From contig CAMBGQ010000007.1 in assembly GCA_945866215.1 (NCBI GenBank), forward strand, positions 1-57,870: DNA of 57,870 nt, written 5' to 3'. Under the pieces are notes generated by a model, which saw only the letters and a list, made by a program, of their open reading frames with translations, was not told the DNA's origin and ran no database searches. A program made the translations under genes and the position numbers. Positions 9,483-18,553 of this stretch are shown here, in pieces. This DNA is from Opitutus sp. GAS368 (GTDB lineage Bacteria > Verrucomicrobiota > Verrucomicrobiia > Opitutales > UBA953). The first letter of the stretch is position 1, and each line of letters starts with the position of its first letter.

Positions 9483-10373
9483 TTATTCACCCTCCCGAGC
9501 TAAACCCAGTCGCCGGAACCACTTACGTTGTTTCCTGACGAGAGCCCAAGTGTCCAAGTTGATCCGCTCCGCCAGTCCTGAATGGGCGACCGTCTTGCCG
9601 CCCTCCAGCCAGTCCATCACGGCCCGATAACCTACCGCGCGAGAGGAAGTCAGCTCGGGGTCGAGACGCATTGCCAGAAGACGTTCGGACTCCTCGATGA
9701 TGCCGCCTGTCAGCATCTGCTCTGTGCGGGCGGCAATCCGGGCCTTTAGCTCTTCGTCGGGGCGTTCCATCAATTCGCACGTCACCGCATGACTGGCGAA
9801 GGGTCCTTGGCGCGTCAGGAACTCCTCGCGGAGGGAATCCAGAGTTTGGCCGGAGGCCAGTCGGCGTTCCAAGGCCTTGGCGACGCGAATCGGGTTTTGG
9901 AGGTCGAGCCAAGCGGGCAGGTCAAGTCCTTCGACCTCGCGGAGACGCCGCACCAAGAAGGAGAGACCCTGGCGGTGCAGCGCCACGACCTCGTCGGCGA
10001 CGGCCGTCGGAATCTCGCGTTCGTCGGTCACCGGACCGAAGAAGGCGGCCAGGTAGAAACCGCTGCCCCCCGTCACGAGGATACGTTTGCCGCGGGCGTG
10101 CGCGGTGGTGATGGCCTCGCGGGCCATGGTCACGAATTGCGAGACGGAGAAGCGTTCGCTCGGGTCGACGAGGTCGAGACCGTGATGGCGGATGCGGCGT
10201 TGTTCCTCGGCCGTCGGCTTGGCCGCGCCGATGTCCATGCCACGATACACGCAGACCGAATCGCAGGAGAGGATCTCCGCGTCGTGCCGCTCCGCCCAGC
10301 GCAGCGCGGCCTCCGTCTTGCCGGCGGCGGTCGGCCCCGTCAGTATATGGAGGGCTGGCGTGGGCGCGGTCAT
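9483..10373 (-). CDS. miaA: tRNA dimethylallyltransferase
   Basis: Transfers a dimethylallyl group to N6 of A37 in tRNAs reading UNN codons; 296 residues. P-loop GPTAAGKT lies at about residues 13-20. DSVCVYRGMDIGAAKP is the tRNA/substrate motif (usually DSxQxYR), followed by HHGLDLVDP, and GGSGFYLAAFF lines the channel. SSRAVGYR towards the C-terminus is the family signature. Its ATG (10373-10371) overlaps the stop of cdsA (ATGA), making it the last gene of uppS-cdsA-miaA. The Gln of the DSxQ motif is replaced by Cys. Confidence 0.95.
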   Translation of the reverse strand: MTAPTPALHILTGPTAAGKTEAALRWAERHDAEILSCDSVCVYRGMDIGAAKPTAEEQRRIRHHGLDLVDPSERFSVSQFVTMAREAITTAHARGKRILVTGGSGFYLAAFFGPVTDEREIPTAVADEVVALHRQGLSFLVRRLREVEGLDLPAWLDLQNPIRVAKALERRLASGQTLDSLREEFLTRQGPFASHAVTCELMERPDEELKARIAARTEQMLTGGIIEESERLLAMRLDPELTSSRAVGYRAVMDWLEGGKTVAHSGLAERINLDTWALVRKQRKWFRRLGLAREGE

Positions 10374-11257
10374 CAGCCGTGCTTGGCCCACGCGTGACAG
10401 TAGGACAGCAGAATCAGCGCGGCGGGCGAAGTGAGTACCATGCTATCGATCAGGTCGAGTGCGCCGCCGATGCCGGGGATCGTCGCGCCGGAATCCTTGG
10501 CGCCAGCGAGTCGCTTGAACACGGATTCAATCAGGTCAGAGGGGATGCTCAGCAGCGCGAGGGGCAGGGCCAGGACGGCCGCCTTCCAGGGCACCATGAA
10601 GGAAACATCGACGACATCCCGGAGGAGCCAGGCGTAGAGTCCGGAGGCCAACGCGGAGACGAGGATACCGCCGAGGCAGCCTTCCCAGCTCTTGGCCGGG
10701 CTGATGTTCGGGGCGATCTTATGCTTGCCGAAAGGTACGCCGATGATGAGCCCGCCGACGTCGGTGAACTTCGTTGCCACGAAGACCCAGACGACGTAGT
10801 ATAAACCCACGGGTTCGGTCGTGAGCAGTTGACCTTCCTTCATGCGCGCGATGGCGATGAGCGAGGCCAGCATGAACGGGAGGTAGGCAAAACCGTAGAG
10901 GGTCGGGAAGCGACGCAAGAGCGACGGGACCTCTCCCGGGCGGCGGAGCAGGGTGAGGAGGTGGGTGCCGAAGAGCAGGGCGCCTATCGTCAGGAGCAAG
11001 TTGGCCCTGGCTTCCTCGGGAGCTAAAAAGAAGAGCGCAAAGAGGAGGACGAAGCCCGCCACGACCCCGCTCAAGTCTGGACGGCCGACGCCAGGGATAC
11101 GCCGGGCCAGCTGATAGAATTCATACTGCGCCGCCCCGATGATCAGCGCGAGTAGACCGAAGCAGGCCTGTTCGGCGATGGAGAAGAGACCCCCCACCCA
11201 GATGATCAAGGCGACGACCACCCAGAGACCGATGGTGCTGAAGGCGCGGTCTTTCAC
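10373..11257 (-). CDS. cdsA: Phosphatidate cytidylyltransferase
   Basis: Inner-membrane enzyme making CDP-diacylglycerol from phosphatidic acid and CTP; 294 residues with about eight hydrophobic segments. Family motifs are FGKHKIAPNISPAKSWEG and, near the C-terminus, SVFKRLAGAKDSGATIPG. The signature then reads IGGALDLID where the PROSITE pattern expects HGGxxDRxD, so His and Arg are replaced by Ile and Leu. Start codon GTG (11257-11255) overlaps the uppS stop as GTGA; its own stop overlaps miaA as ATGA. The product and uppS product both feed envelope synthesis. Confidence 0.93.
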   Translation of the reverse strand: MKDRAFSTIGLWVVVALIIWVGGLFSIAEQACFGLLALIIGAAQYEFYQLARRIPGVGRPDLSGVVAGFVLLFALFFLAPEEARANLLLTIGALLFGTHLLTLLRRPGEVPSLLRRFPTLYGFAYLPFMLASLIAIARMKEGQLLTTEPVGLYYVVWVFVATKFTDVGGLIIGVPFGKHKIAPNISPAKSWEGCLGGILVSALASGLYAWLLRDVVDVSFMVPWKAAVLALPLALLSIPSDLIESVFKRLAGAKDSGATIPGIGGALDLIDSMVLTSPAALILLSYCHAWAKHG

Positions 11258-12015
11258 GCTTTAGCTGGGACTTGGATCTGCTCGCCGGTTAGGCCGAAGC
11301 GGCGTTCGCGCTTGGCGTATTCGGCGAGCGCGAGTTGAAGTTGCGCCTTGTCGAAGTCGGGCCAGAAGACGGACGCGAACACGATCTCAGCGTACGCGGA
11401 TTGCAACAGGAGGAAGTTGCTCAGCCGGAATTCGCCGGAGGTCCGGATGATGAGGTCGGGGTCGGGGAGACCGGCGGTTTGCAAGCGGGCCTCGATGGTG
11501 GACCAGTCGACGGCGGCGGGTAGGAGCTTGCCGGCGGCGACGTCGGCCGCGAGCGATTGCGCGGCCGAGACGATCTCCTGGCGGGCGCCGTAGTTGAGGG
11601 CGACGACGAGCGTGAGGCCGGTATGATGCCGGGTGGAGGCGACGACGTCCTCGAGCGGGGTGCGGACGAACTCCGGGAGGGCGCTGACGTCGCCGATTAC
11701 GCGCAGGCGCACGTTACGTTTCTCGAGGCGGGCGAGATGCGCGCGGAGGACCCATTCCCCGAGCTTGAACAGACCGCTGACCTCCTCGAGCGGCCGTTTC
11801 CAATTCTCGGCGGAGAAAGCGAAGACCGTCAGCACGCCGATGCCGCCGTCGATACACGCATCCACAATCTCGATCAGCCGTTCGGCGCCGCGGCGATGGC
11901 CTTCGAGGCGGGGCAGGCCCTTGGCGGCGGCCCACCGGCCGTTACCGTCCATGATGATGCCGATATGCCGGGGCGGCACGGGCGGGGCGTTGACGATGGG
12001 CGCAGGGTCGGACAC
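11254..12015 (-). CDS. uppS: Undecaprenyl diphosphate synthase (cis-prenyltransferase)
   Basis: Makes the C55 lipid carrier for peptidoglycan from farnesyl-PP and isopentenyl-PP; 253 residues. HIGIIMDGNGRWAAAKGLPRLEGHRRG holds the catalytic Asp and the diphosphate-binding Gly/Asn/Arg. FAFSAENWKRP and the C-terminal DLIIRTSGEFRLSNFLLLQSAYAE with the WPDF motif are all intact. First gene of the uppS-cdsA-miaA operon, beginning 45 bases after the exbD stop on the same strand. Confidence 0.96.
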   Translation of the reverse strand: MSDPAPIVNAPPVPPRHIGIIMDGNGRWAAAKGLPRLEGHRRGAERLIEIVDACIDGGIGVLTVFAFSAENWKRPLEEVSGLFKLGEWVLRAHLARLEKRNVRLRVIGDVSALPEFVRTPLEDVVASTRHHTGLTLVVALNYGARQEIVSAAQSLAADVAAGKLLPAAVDWSTIEARLQTAGLPDPDLIIRTSGEFRLSNFLLLQSAYAEIVFASVFWPDFDKAQLQLALAEYAKRERRFGLTGEQIQVPAKA

Positions 12016-12060
12016 TTGGCCGGAGAATGTCCTACCCGACTCGCCTCTGGCAACCGCGAA

Positions 12061-12522
12061 TCAACGTTCGTCTGCCGCGATCAGGACGCCTGGGAAGCCA
12101 GCTTTGCGGGCCAGCGCGCAGACTTCGAGGAAGCTCTGCATGGTCAGCGCAACGTCTGCCTTGATCAGGACCGGCCGGGCGGCGCCACCCTTGGCGGCGA
12201 CGCGCGCGAGCTCCTGCTCGAGTCCGTCACGGTTGACCACGCGGCCAGCGACCACGAACACCCCGGCGCCACGGGCGGAGACCAGGGTCACTGTCAGAGA
12301 CGTGCGGGCCATGTCGCCCGCGGCGAGCTTGGGCGTCTGCAGTGTGCGGGTGACGGCCCCGGCGCGCTCATCGAAGCCCACGTACATCCCGGGGGCGAAA
12401 ATGAATTCGGCGGAGAGCACGTAGATCAGCCCAGCGCAGAAAAAGGCCAAGGCCAGCGGTAGGAAATCCAGACCGGTTTCAGCGGGGCGGACTTTCTCTA
12501 AGACTCCGAGGGACGTCCGCAT
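12061..12522 (-). CDS. ExbD/TolR-type biopolymer transport protein
   Basis: 153 residues with one transmembrane helix near the N-terminus (FLPLALAFFCAGLIYVLSAEF) and a periplasmic C-terminal domain. The end, ARPVLIKADVALTMQSFLEVCALARKAGFPGVLIAAD, matches the ExbD/TolR pattern of a beta strand, a helix and a strand. The aspartate normally found in the ExbD membrane helix is not evident; DFLP just before the helix may serve. It follows the ExbB homologue by one base and forms a proton-driven motor with it. Confidence 0.82.
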   Translation of the reverse strand: MRTSLGVLEKVRPAETGLDFLPLALAFFCAGLIYVLSAEFIFAPGMYVGFDERAGAVTRTLQTPKLAAGDMARTSLTVTLVSARGAGVFVVAGRVVNRDGLEQELARVAAKGGAARPVLIKADVALTMQSFLEVCALARKAGFPGVLIAADER

Positions 12523-12523
12523 C

Positions 12524-13165
12524 TCAGCCAGGGCGGGACTTGTCCTCCGTCAGCTCATGGCGGACGAAGGTGATGATGGAGTGGGCCGCGATTTCCATCT
12601 CGGTGACGATGGAGCGGACGCGACCGACGAGGAAGTGGTGGGCCATCGCGCAACCGGCGGCGATGACCAGGGCGAAGCCCGCGGTTGCGAGGGCGGCCTG
12701 GACATTGCGCAGGAGGCCGTCCGCGGAGGCGTAGACGCTGCCGTCGCGGAGGGCGGTCGCGAGGTCGAAGCCGGCGAAGATTGCGCCGGCGAGACCGAGG
12801 AGCGGGGCGACGCGCCCGATGGCGGCGATGGTGCCGAGGCGTCGTTCGAGCACGGGAAGCTCCAGCAAGGCCGCCTCGACGGCCGCCGCTCGCATTGCGT
12901 CCTCGCCAGTGCCCGCGCGGAGTAGTGCGGCCTTCACCACGCGGGGCACGGGCCCGGGGGATTCCTCGCAGGCGGCGAGAGCCTCGAGGGGCCGGCCGGC
13001 GCGCAGGTTATTGCGGACCCCTTCGATAAAATCAGAAGAAAGCACCAGGCCGCGGTGCAGGAACAGCGCGCGCTCGAAGACGAAGACCAAGGCGAGGAAG
13101 GCGAGCAGAAGCAGCAGCCAGACGAAGGGGCCAGCGTCGAGGGGAAAGGAGAAACGGTCGTTCAT
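12524..13165 (-). CDS. MotA/TolQ/ExbB proton-channel family protein
   Basis: 213 residues with three membrane segments: one at the N-terminus, then a pair around RVAPLLGLAGAIFAGF and AALATAGFALVIAAGCAMAHHFLVG. The latter two carry the Pro, Gly and Thr pattern of the ExbB/TolQ channel. It couples the proton gradient to an ExbD/TolR partner, here encoded one base downstream. The upstream TPR gene overlaps it by ATGA. The trio is a common arrangement in planctomycetes and verrucomicrobia; its load is unknown and could be TonB-like import or Tol-like envelope work. Confidence 0.9.
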   Translation of the reverse strand: MNDRFSFPLDAGPFVWLLLLLAFLALVFVFERALFLHRGLVLSSDFIEGVRNNLRAGRPLEALAACEESPGPVPRVVKAALLRAGTGEDAMRAAAVEAALLELPVLERRLGTIAAIGRVAPLLGLAGAIFAGFDLATALRDGSVYASADGLLRNVQAALATAGFALVIAAGCAMAHHFLVGRVRSIVTEMEIAAHSIITFVRHELTEDKSRPG

Positions 13166-15945
13166 TGGGGCTTAGCAGGATTGGACGACGATTGGCGGAG
13201 GGTCGCAAGTTTGCTTTCCGCGGTGGTCTGGCCCGGGAGCCGGCTTTGGCCTGCGGCCAGTCCTTGGTTCACGTTGAGGATGATCTTGTAGGCGGCAGCG
13301 GCTTCGGCGTGGTCGCCGTCCAGTTCGCAGATCTCGGCCAGCAGCAGGATTGAGCGGGAGAGCCAGAGGCGTCCTTCGGAAGAGAGCTTGGCGGTTGCGT
13401 CCGCCGCCGTGCGCGCGGAGGTCGTGCGCAGGACGGCCAGCGGCCGGAGGAGGATTTGGCGGGCCTCGGCGCGAGAGGCGACGGCGTCATTGCCGGATTC
13501 GATCCGGGAACGTTCAACCACAGTCAGGGCCCACTTATACCACGCCTCGACTTGCGTGTCTTCGGAATCCTTGGCCCAGGCCTCGGCGATACGTTCATAG
13601 GCGGCGGCGGCCCGGGAGATGCGCTGTCGATCGAGCTGCCCGATGCGATCGCGACGCAGCTGGGTGAGGCCGAAGAGGGAGTCCGCCCGGGCCATTTCGG
13701 CCTGTGCCCGGGCCGGGTCGAGCGGCTGGTCGCGGATTAGGCCCTCGAGCACCGACAGCGACTTATCGAACTCCCCGAGCGAGCGCAGGATCTCGGCGCG
13801 ACGTAGGGAGACGCGGAAAAGCAGGGGATTCTGCGGATAGGCCTCGGTGAAACGTTCAAGGAGTTCGACGGCGTCCTTTAGCTTTTTTTCACCGTCGGTG
13901 GGCGCCTGCAGGGCAGCCTGTTCCGCGGCTTCATAGAGGCCGAGTGCGGCGAATTCGGCCAAGGCGGCCTCACCTTTGAATTCCTTGGCCAAGGCTTCGA
14001 AGCGCTCTTGGGCCTCGGCGTGCCGGCCGACGGCGGCGAGGTGGCGGCCTTCGACGAGGTAGGCGGCTGCGGCGGCGGGTACCTTGCCGAACTTTTGGCG
14101 GAGTGCGACGAGTTCTTCGAGGCCCTTGGCGGCGCTGGTGTTGAGCGAGGTGCGGGCCTTGAGTAACGCCGCATGTCCGCGGAGCTCAGGGGCCGCCTTG
14201 GTGATTGCCGGCGGCGTGGTGCCGGCCGGGAGGTTGGTGAGTTTTTGGTCAATCACGTCCGCCAGTCGGCTCGCCTCGGCGGGGTTGTTGTTGGCGATGG
14301 CCAGCAAGGCGCGCTGCCAGGTGAAGCGCAGGTCGTATTCGATGCTGGCGCCTTGGGTCAGCGGCAGCAAACGCGCGAGCAGGCGTTCGGCGTCGGTGGG
14401 CCGGCGACTTTTACGGATGTCCTCGACCAGATTCCAGATTGCCGACCAGAGTGGTTCCCTCGTTTGGGTGCGGTTCGCGCGGGCGGCTCCCTCGATCACA
14501 TCTGCCGTACGGTTCCACGCGCCGATCTCTTCGCTCGTCTCCAGAAGGCAAAGGATGCGTTGATGCAGGGCGGCCTCGGAGAGCTTCGTGTCGGCGGCAT
14601 CATTCTGCAGGGTGGCGTAGGCCTTTTCGGCGAGGGTGAAATCCTTGGCGAGGAAGAGACAGTCGGCGGAGGCGATGCGCAGCCTCGCGCGCTCGGGTTC
14701 GACGCTACTTTCGGCCAGGGTCGTGAAGTGGGTTGCGGCGAGGCGGTAAGAGCCGTCGCCCCAGGCGGCGATGGCCAGCGTCCGGGTGGCTTCGCGGGCC
14801 AGCGGGCTCGCCGGGACGTCTTTGAGCAGGTCCTCAGCTGCTTGGCGGGCCTTCTCACGGCTACCAGCAAGGAGCATTAGCTGGGCCCGGGCGAGGTGGA
14901 TGGAGTCCAGCACCTTTTGATCGCGGGGACAGTAATAGGAAAGCTGCCCCGGGTTGCGGCGAAGAAGGAAGTCGTTCACCTCATTGGCGACCGCCTTCTG
15001 GCGTTCGAGGTCGGCTTGTTGCTCCGCGGCGGTGACCAAGGCGCGCAAGGCCGTGAGGCGGATGGCAATGTTGGCGGGATTGCGGGCGGCCTCCTTGAGC
15101 CGATCGCGGCCTTCGCTGGTCTCACTGCCGAGGATGAGTCCGGCAAGGAGGTCGGCTTCCGCCTGACGGATCGGCGGCAGCGCGCCGGCCGCGGCGAGCG
15201 CTTGCGCGGCGCCCTTCGGGTCCTTGATTTGCGCGAGGGCCAGCGCGAGGTTACGCGCATAGTCGAACGCCAGCGGCGTACCCTTGGCTTCGGCGGCCAG
15301 TTCCCGCAGGGCCGAAAGGGTGCGTTGCTCGACCTTGCCGGCGACGATCATGGCGCGATAGCCGAGCACTTCGATGCGCTGGCGCTGCTCCTCGGAGACC
15401 GCGGTCCGCGCGATGGCTTCTTGCGCCAGGTTGACGTTGAAGTTGTCGTTCGCCGCCCCGGCGACCATCCAGCGCAACGCATGCCCCCAGGCGATCTCCG
15501 GGGGCGGGAGCAACGTGACATCGAGCTCCGACGAAAAGGCGCGGGCGCTATCGGTGTCGTTTTCGAGCAAGGCGATCAGCCCTTCCCGAAGGGATTTGCG
15601 GGGCGACTTGGGCAGGAATTTGACCGTCGCCTTGGCTTCAGCCGTGCGCGTGCGTTCGATGTAGGCGGCGGCGAGCCCGAGGCCGGCCAGCTCACGTACC
15701 GGCTCGCCGAGTTTGGGGTCGGAGAGCAGCTGGGCGTAGAAACCGGAGGCCGTCGCGGCGAGGCCGGCGCCCAGCGCCTCGTCGGCGAGGCCAAGCAAGG
15801 CGCGGCGGTCGGGCTGCAGGCCAGCGGCGATGGGCGCATTAGCCGTGATTAGGTTTGGCGGGAGTTCCTGGGACAGGAGGCGTCCCGGCGGCAAAGCGCC
15901 CAGAGCGAGGAGGATGACCAAGGTGGACCGAAGCATCCCCCTCAC
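13162..15945 (-). CDS. Secreted or periplasmic TPR-repeat protein
   Basis: 927 residues. A signal peptide (about 1-26, LVILLALGALPPGRLLSQE) is followed by a long array of Ala/Leu-rich helical hairpins of TPR or SEL1 type covering nearly the entire protein (for example LLEDVPASPLAREATRTLAIAAW-like units). No catalytic motif was seen. The start could also be the ATG three codons in (MLRSTLV). It leads an operon with exbB and exbD homologues. In related operons such TPR proteins are thought to be periplasmic adaptors of the ExbBD motor, which is inference here. Confidence 0.82.
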   Translation of the reverse strand: MRGMLRSTLVILLALGALPPGRLLSQELPPNLITANAPIAAGLQPDRRALLGLADEALGAGLAATASGFYAQLLSDPKLGEPVRELAGLGLAAAYIERTRTAEAKATVKFLPKSPRKSLREGLIALLENDTDSARAFSSELDVTLLPPPEIAWGHALRWMVAGAANDNFNVNLAQEAIARTAVSEEQRQRIEVLGYRAMIVAGKVEQRTLSALRELAAEAKGTPLAFDYARNLALALAQIKDPKGAAQALAAAGALPPIRQAEADLLAGLILGSETSEGRDRLKEAARNPANIAIRLTALRALVTAAEQQADLERQKAVANEVNDFLLRRNPGQLSYYCPRDQKVLDSIHLARAQLMLLAGSREKARQAAEDLLKDVPASPLAREATRTLAIAAWGDGSYRLAATHFTTLAESSVEPERARLRIASADCLFLAKDFTLAEKAYATLQNDAADTKLSEAALHQRILCLLETSEEIGAWNRTADVIEGAARANRTQTREPLWSAIWNLVEDIRKSRRPTDAERLLARLLPLTQGASIEYDLRFTWQRALLAIANNNPAEASRLADVIDQKLTNLPAGTTPPAITKAAPELRGHAALLKARTSLNTSAAKGLEELVALRQKFGKVPAAAAAYLVEGRHLAAVGRHAEAQERFEALAKEFKGEAALAEFAALGLYEAAEQAALQAPTDGEKKLKDAVELLERFTEAYPQNPLLFRVSLRRAEILRSLGEFDKSLSVLEGLIRDQPLDPARAQAEMARADSLFGLTQLRRDRIGQLDRQRISRAAAAYERIAEAWAKDSEDTQVEAWYKWALTVVERSRIESGNDAVASRAEARQILLRPLAVLRTTSARTAADATAKLSSEGRLWLSRSILLLAEICELDGDHAEAAAAYKIILNVNQGLAAGQSRLPGQTTAESKLATLRQSSSNPAKPQ

Positions 15946-15986
15946 TATTGCCGCGGGTGGCCGGCGGGCAAGAGGCGAGTGCCGGC

Positions 15987-17204
15987 TCAGGCCTTGTCGA
16001 GGCCGAAAGCCGTGTGCACGGCGCGGACGGCGGCGTCGGCTTGGGCGGGGTCCAGGGCGACAGAAATCTTAATCTCGGAGGTCGTGATGAGCTCGCTGTT
16101 CACGCCGACGGAGGCGAGGGCCTTGAACAAGGTGCCGGCCACGCCGGGGTGGGAGATCATGCCGACGCCGACGATGGAGAGCTTGGAGATTTCGCCGGCG
16201 GAACGGACGGAACCGGAGCCGAGCTTCTTGAGCGTCTGGCTGACGACGGCCTCAACGCGGGAGAATTCCGCGGTGTTCACTGAAAAGGTTAGGTTGGCCT
16301 TCCCCTCCTTACCGAGGTTCTTGATGATCATATCGACGCTCAGCCCGGCTTCGCCGAGGTCGTCGAACAGGGCCGAGAGGGCCTGTGGGCTATCCGGCAG
16401 GTTATTGACCGTGACGCGGGTCTGCAGGCGGTCGAGGGCGACGCCGGCGATGGCCGCGTCTTCGAGGGTTTTGGCGAGGGCTTTCACAATGGTACCAGGT
16501 TGGTCGTTAAAAGAGGAACGGACCTCGAAGGGAACGTTATTTTTTTGGGCGAATTCCACCGAGCGCGACTGCATGACCTTCGAGCCGCTGGAGGCGAGCT
16601 CGAGCATCTCCTCGTAGGAAATCTCCGACAACTTGCTCGCGTTGAGCACGATGCGCGGGTCCGCGGTGTAGACGCCGTCGACGTCGGTGTAGATTTGACA
16701 GAGGTCGGCCTTGATCGAGGCGGCGACCGCGATGGCGGTGAGGTCGGAGCCGCCGCGGCCAAGGGTGGTGACTTCACCTTGGTCCGTGCAGCCCTGGAAG
16801 CCGGCGACCACGACGACTTTGCCTTCGTCGAGACGCGCGAGCAGGTCGCCGCCGGTGATGCGGGTGATGCGGGCGCGGGTGTGGATATCGTCGGTAAAGA
16901 TACCGGCTTGGGCGCCCGTGCGCGAGACCGCCGGGACGCCGATGGCGTGGAGGGCCATCACCGTGAGGGCGATGGTCTCTTGTTCGCCGACGGCCATGAG
17001 GACATCCATCTCGCGCTCGTCGGGGAGCTTCGACAGGGCCTTGGCGCGGGCGATGAGGTCGTTGGTCACGCCGCTACGCGCGGAGACGACCACGACGATG
17101 CGGTGGCCTTGCGACCATTGTTCCTTGATTTTGGCCGCGACGTTCTGGATGCGGTCGACGCTGCCGACGGAGGTGCCGCCGTATTTCTGGACGATGAGGG
17201 CCAC
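15987..17204 (-). CDS. lysC: Aspartate kinase
   Basis: First step of the aspartate family: phosphorylates aspartate. 405 residues, monofunctional. VQKYGGTSVGS at the N-terminus is the kinase signature; FQGCTDQGEVTTLGRGGSDLTAIAVAASI and YTDVDGVYTADPRI complete the catalytic domain. The last 150 residues carry two ACT domains (SVDMIIKNLG, KLSIVGVGMISHPGVAGTLF) expected to bind lysine or threonine as feedback inhibitors. Seven bases follow the hom stop, so it is the last gene of serA-plsY-hom-lysC. Confidence 0.97.
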   Translation of the reverse strand: MALIVQKYGGTSVGSVDRIQNVAAKIKEQWSQGHRIVVVVSARSGVTNDLIARAKALSKLPDEREMDVLMAVGEQETIALTVMALHAIGVPAVSRTGAQAGIFTDDIHTRARITRITGGDLLARLDEGKVVVVAGFQGCTDQGEVTTLGRGGSDLTAIAVAASIKADLCQIYTDVDGVYTADPRIVLNASKLSEISYEEMLELASSGSKVMQSRSVEFAQKNNVPFEVRSSFNDQPGTIVKALAKTLEDAAIAGVALDRLQTRVTVNNLPDSPQALSALFDDLGEAGLSVDMIIKNLGKEGKANLTFSVNTAEFSRVEAVVSQTLKKLGSGSVRSAGEISKLSIVGVGMISHPGVAGTLFKALASVGVNSELITTSEIKISVALDPAQADAAVRAVHTAFGLDKA

Positions 17205-17211
17205 CGGGAGG

Positions 17212-18543
17212 TCAGGATTCGGGTGAGAAGATACGGAGTACGACGGGCTCCTCGAGCACGGTCTTGAGGCGGCGTAATTCGGCCAGGACCGCAGACATGC
17301 TGCGCTCGCTGACGGGGTAGGTCGAGAGCGTGACGGTACCGCGCCCTTGGTGGGGGTGCTCGTACTGGATCACGCGGGCGATGGACACCTTGTGCTTGGA
17401 GAAGATGCGGTAGACGCCCTCGGAGACGCCGGCCTTGTCGAGGAGCGAGAGGCGCAGGTAGAAGGGCGAGATGATCTCGTCGATCGAGGCCATGCGGAGG
17501 GCGCGTCCCGCCTTCTCGCGGGCGGAGAGGGCGTCAGGGGAGAGAGCCTGCGGGATGGCGCCGGTGAGGGCGGCGATGGCATCGACGATATCCCCGATGA
17601 CGGCGGAAGCGGTCGCGTCGCCGCCGGCGCCGCGGCCGGTGAGCGTGGTGGCACCGACGACATCGCCGCGCAGCGTGATGCCGTTGTTGACGCCGGAGAC
17701 GCGGGCGAGGATGTCGCGATTAGGGACGAGGGAAGGGTAGACGCCGACGGTCATCCAGTTGGCCTTGAAGTCGCGGCGGATGACGGCGAGGTGCTTGAGC
17801 GCAAAGCCGAAGCGACGGGCGAAATCGATGTCGGCCGGCCCGATCTTACGGATGCCTTCGACGAGCGTGCGTGCGGGCGGCGCCCACTTGCCGTGCGCCA
17901 ACCAGGCGAGGATCGAGGCCTTATGGAAGGCGTCGACGCCATCGACGTCGAAGGAGGGGTCCGCTTCGGCGTAGCCGAGGGCTTGGGCTTCCTTCAACGC
18001 GTCGGCGAACGACAGGCCGTCCTCGCCCATGCGGGTGAGGATGTGATTACAGGTACCGTTGAGGATGCCGACGATCAGCTCGAAGCGGTTGGCGACGAGG
18101 CCCTCGCGGATGGCCTTGATGATCGGGATGCCGCCGGCGACACTGGCTTCGAAGAGAAATTGACCGCCATGTTTACGCACAGCCTGGAAAATCTCCGGCC
18201 CGTGTTCGCAGAGCAGGGCCTTGTTGGCGGAGACGACGATCTTGCCGAGCCGCAGCGCACGCAGGGTGAGCTCGCGGGCTTTGGTGGTGCCGCCGATGAG
18301 TTCACAGACTACGTGGACCTTTGGGTCGTCGATGATTGCCTTCGGGTTAGTTGTCAGCTTCGAGGCCGTGATCCTGACCGCGCGCTTCTTCTTGAGGTCG
18401 CGGACGGAGGCCTTGCGGAGGTCGAGCTTCACGCCGAGGCGCGATTCAAGGTCGGCCTGCTTTTCGTGCAGGTGTTTCCAGACGCCTTGGCCGACGGTGC
18501 CGAAGCCGAGGATACCGATGCCGATGGTGCGAGGAGCGGTCAT
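17212..18543 (-). CDS. hom: Homoserine dehydrogenase
   Basis: Reduces aspartate semialdehyde to homoserine; 443 residues. The N-terminal Rossmann motif GILGFGTVGQGV is followed by ANKALLCEHG, GGIPIIKAIREGL and GILNGTCNHILTRM, with catalytic Lys and Asp in the YAEADPSFDVDGVDAFHK segment. A C-terminal ACT domain (LDKAGVSEGVYRIFSKHKVSI) suggests feedback control by threonine. It lies 10 bases after plsY and 7 before lysC, so two branch enzymes of the pathway are co-expressed. Confidence 0.97.
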   Translation of the reverse strand: MTAPRTIGIGILGFGTVGQGVWKHLHEKQADLESRLGVKLDLRKASVRDLKKKRAVRITASKLTTNPKAIIDDPKVHVVCELIGGTTKARELTLRALRLGKIVVSANKALLCEHGPEIFQAVRKHGGQFLFEASVAGGIPIIKAIREGLVANRFELIVGILNGTCNHILTRMGEDGLSFADALKEAQALGYAEADPSFDVDGVDAFHKASILAWLAHGKWAPPARTLVEGIRKIGPADIDFARRFGFALKHLAVIRRDFKANWMTVGVYPSLVPNRDILARVSGVNNGITLRGDVVGATTLTGRGAGGDATASAVIGDIVDAIAALTGAIPQALSPDALSAREKAGRALRMASIDEIISPFYLRLSLLDKAGVSEGVYRIFSKHKVSIARVIQYEHPHQGRGTVTLSTYPVSERSMSAVLAELRRLKTVLEEPVVLRIFSPES

Positions 18544-18553
18544 TGCGAAAAGG

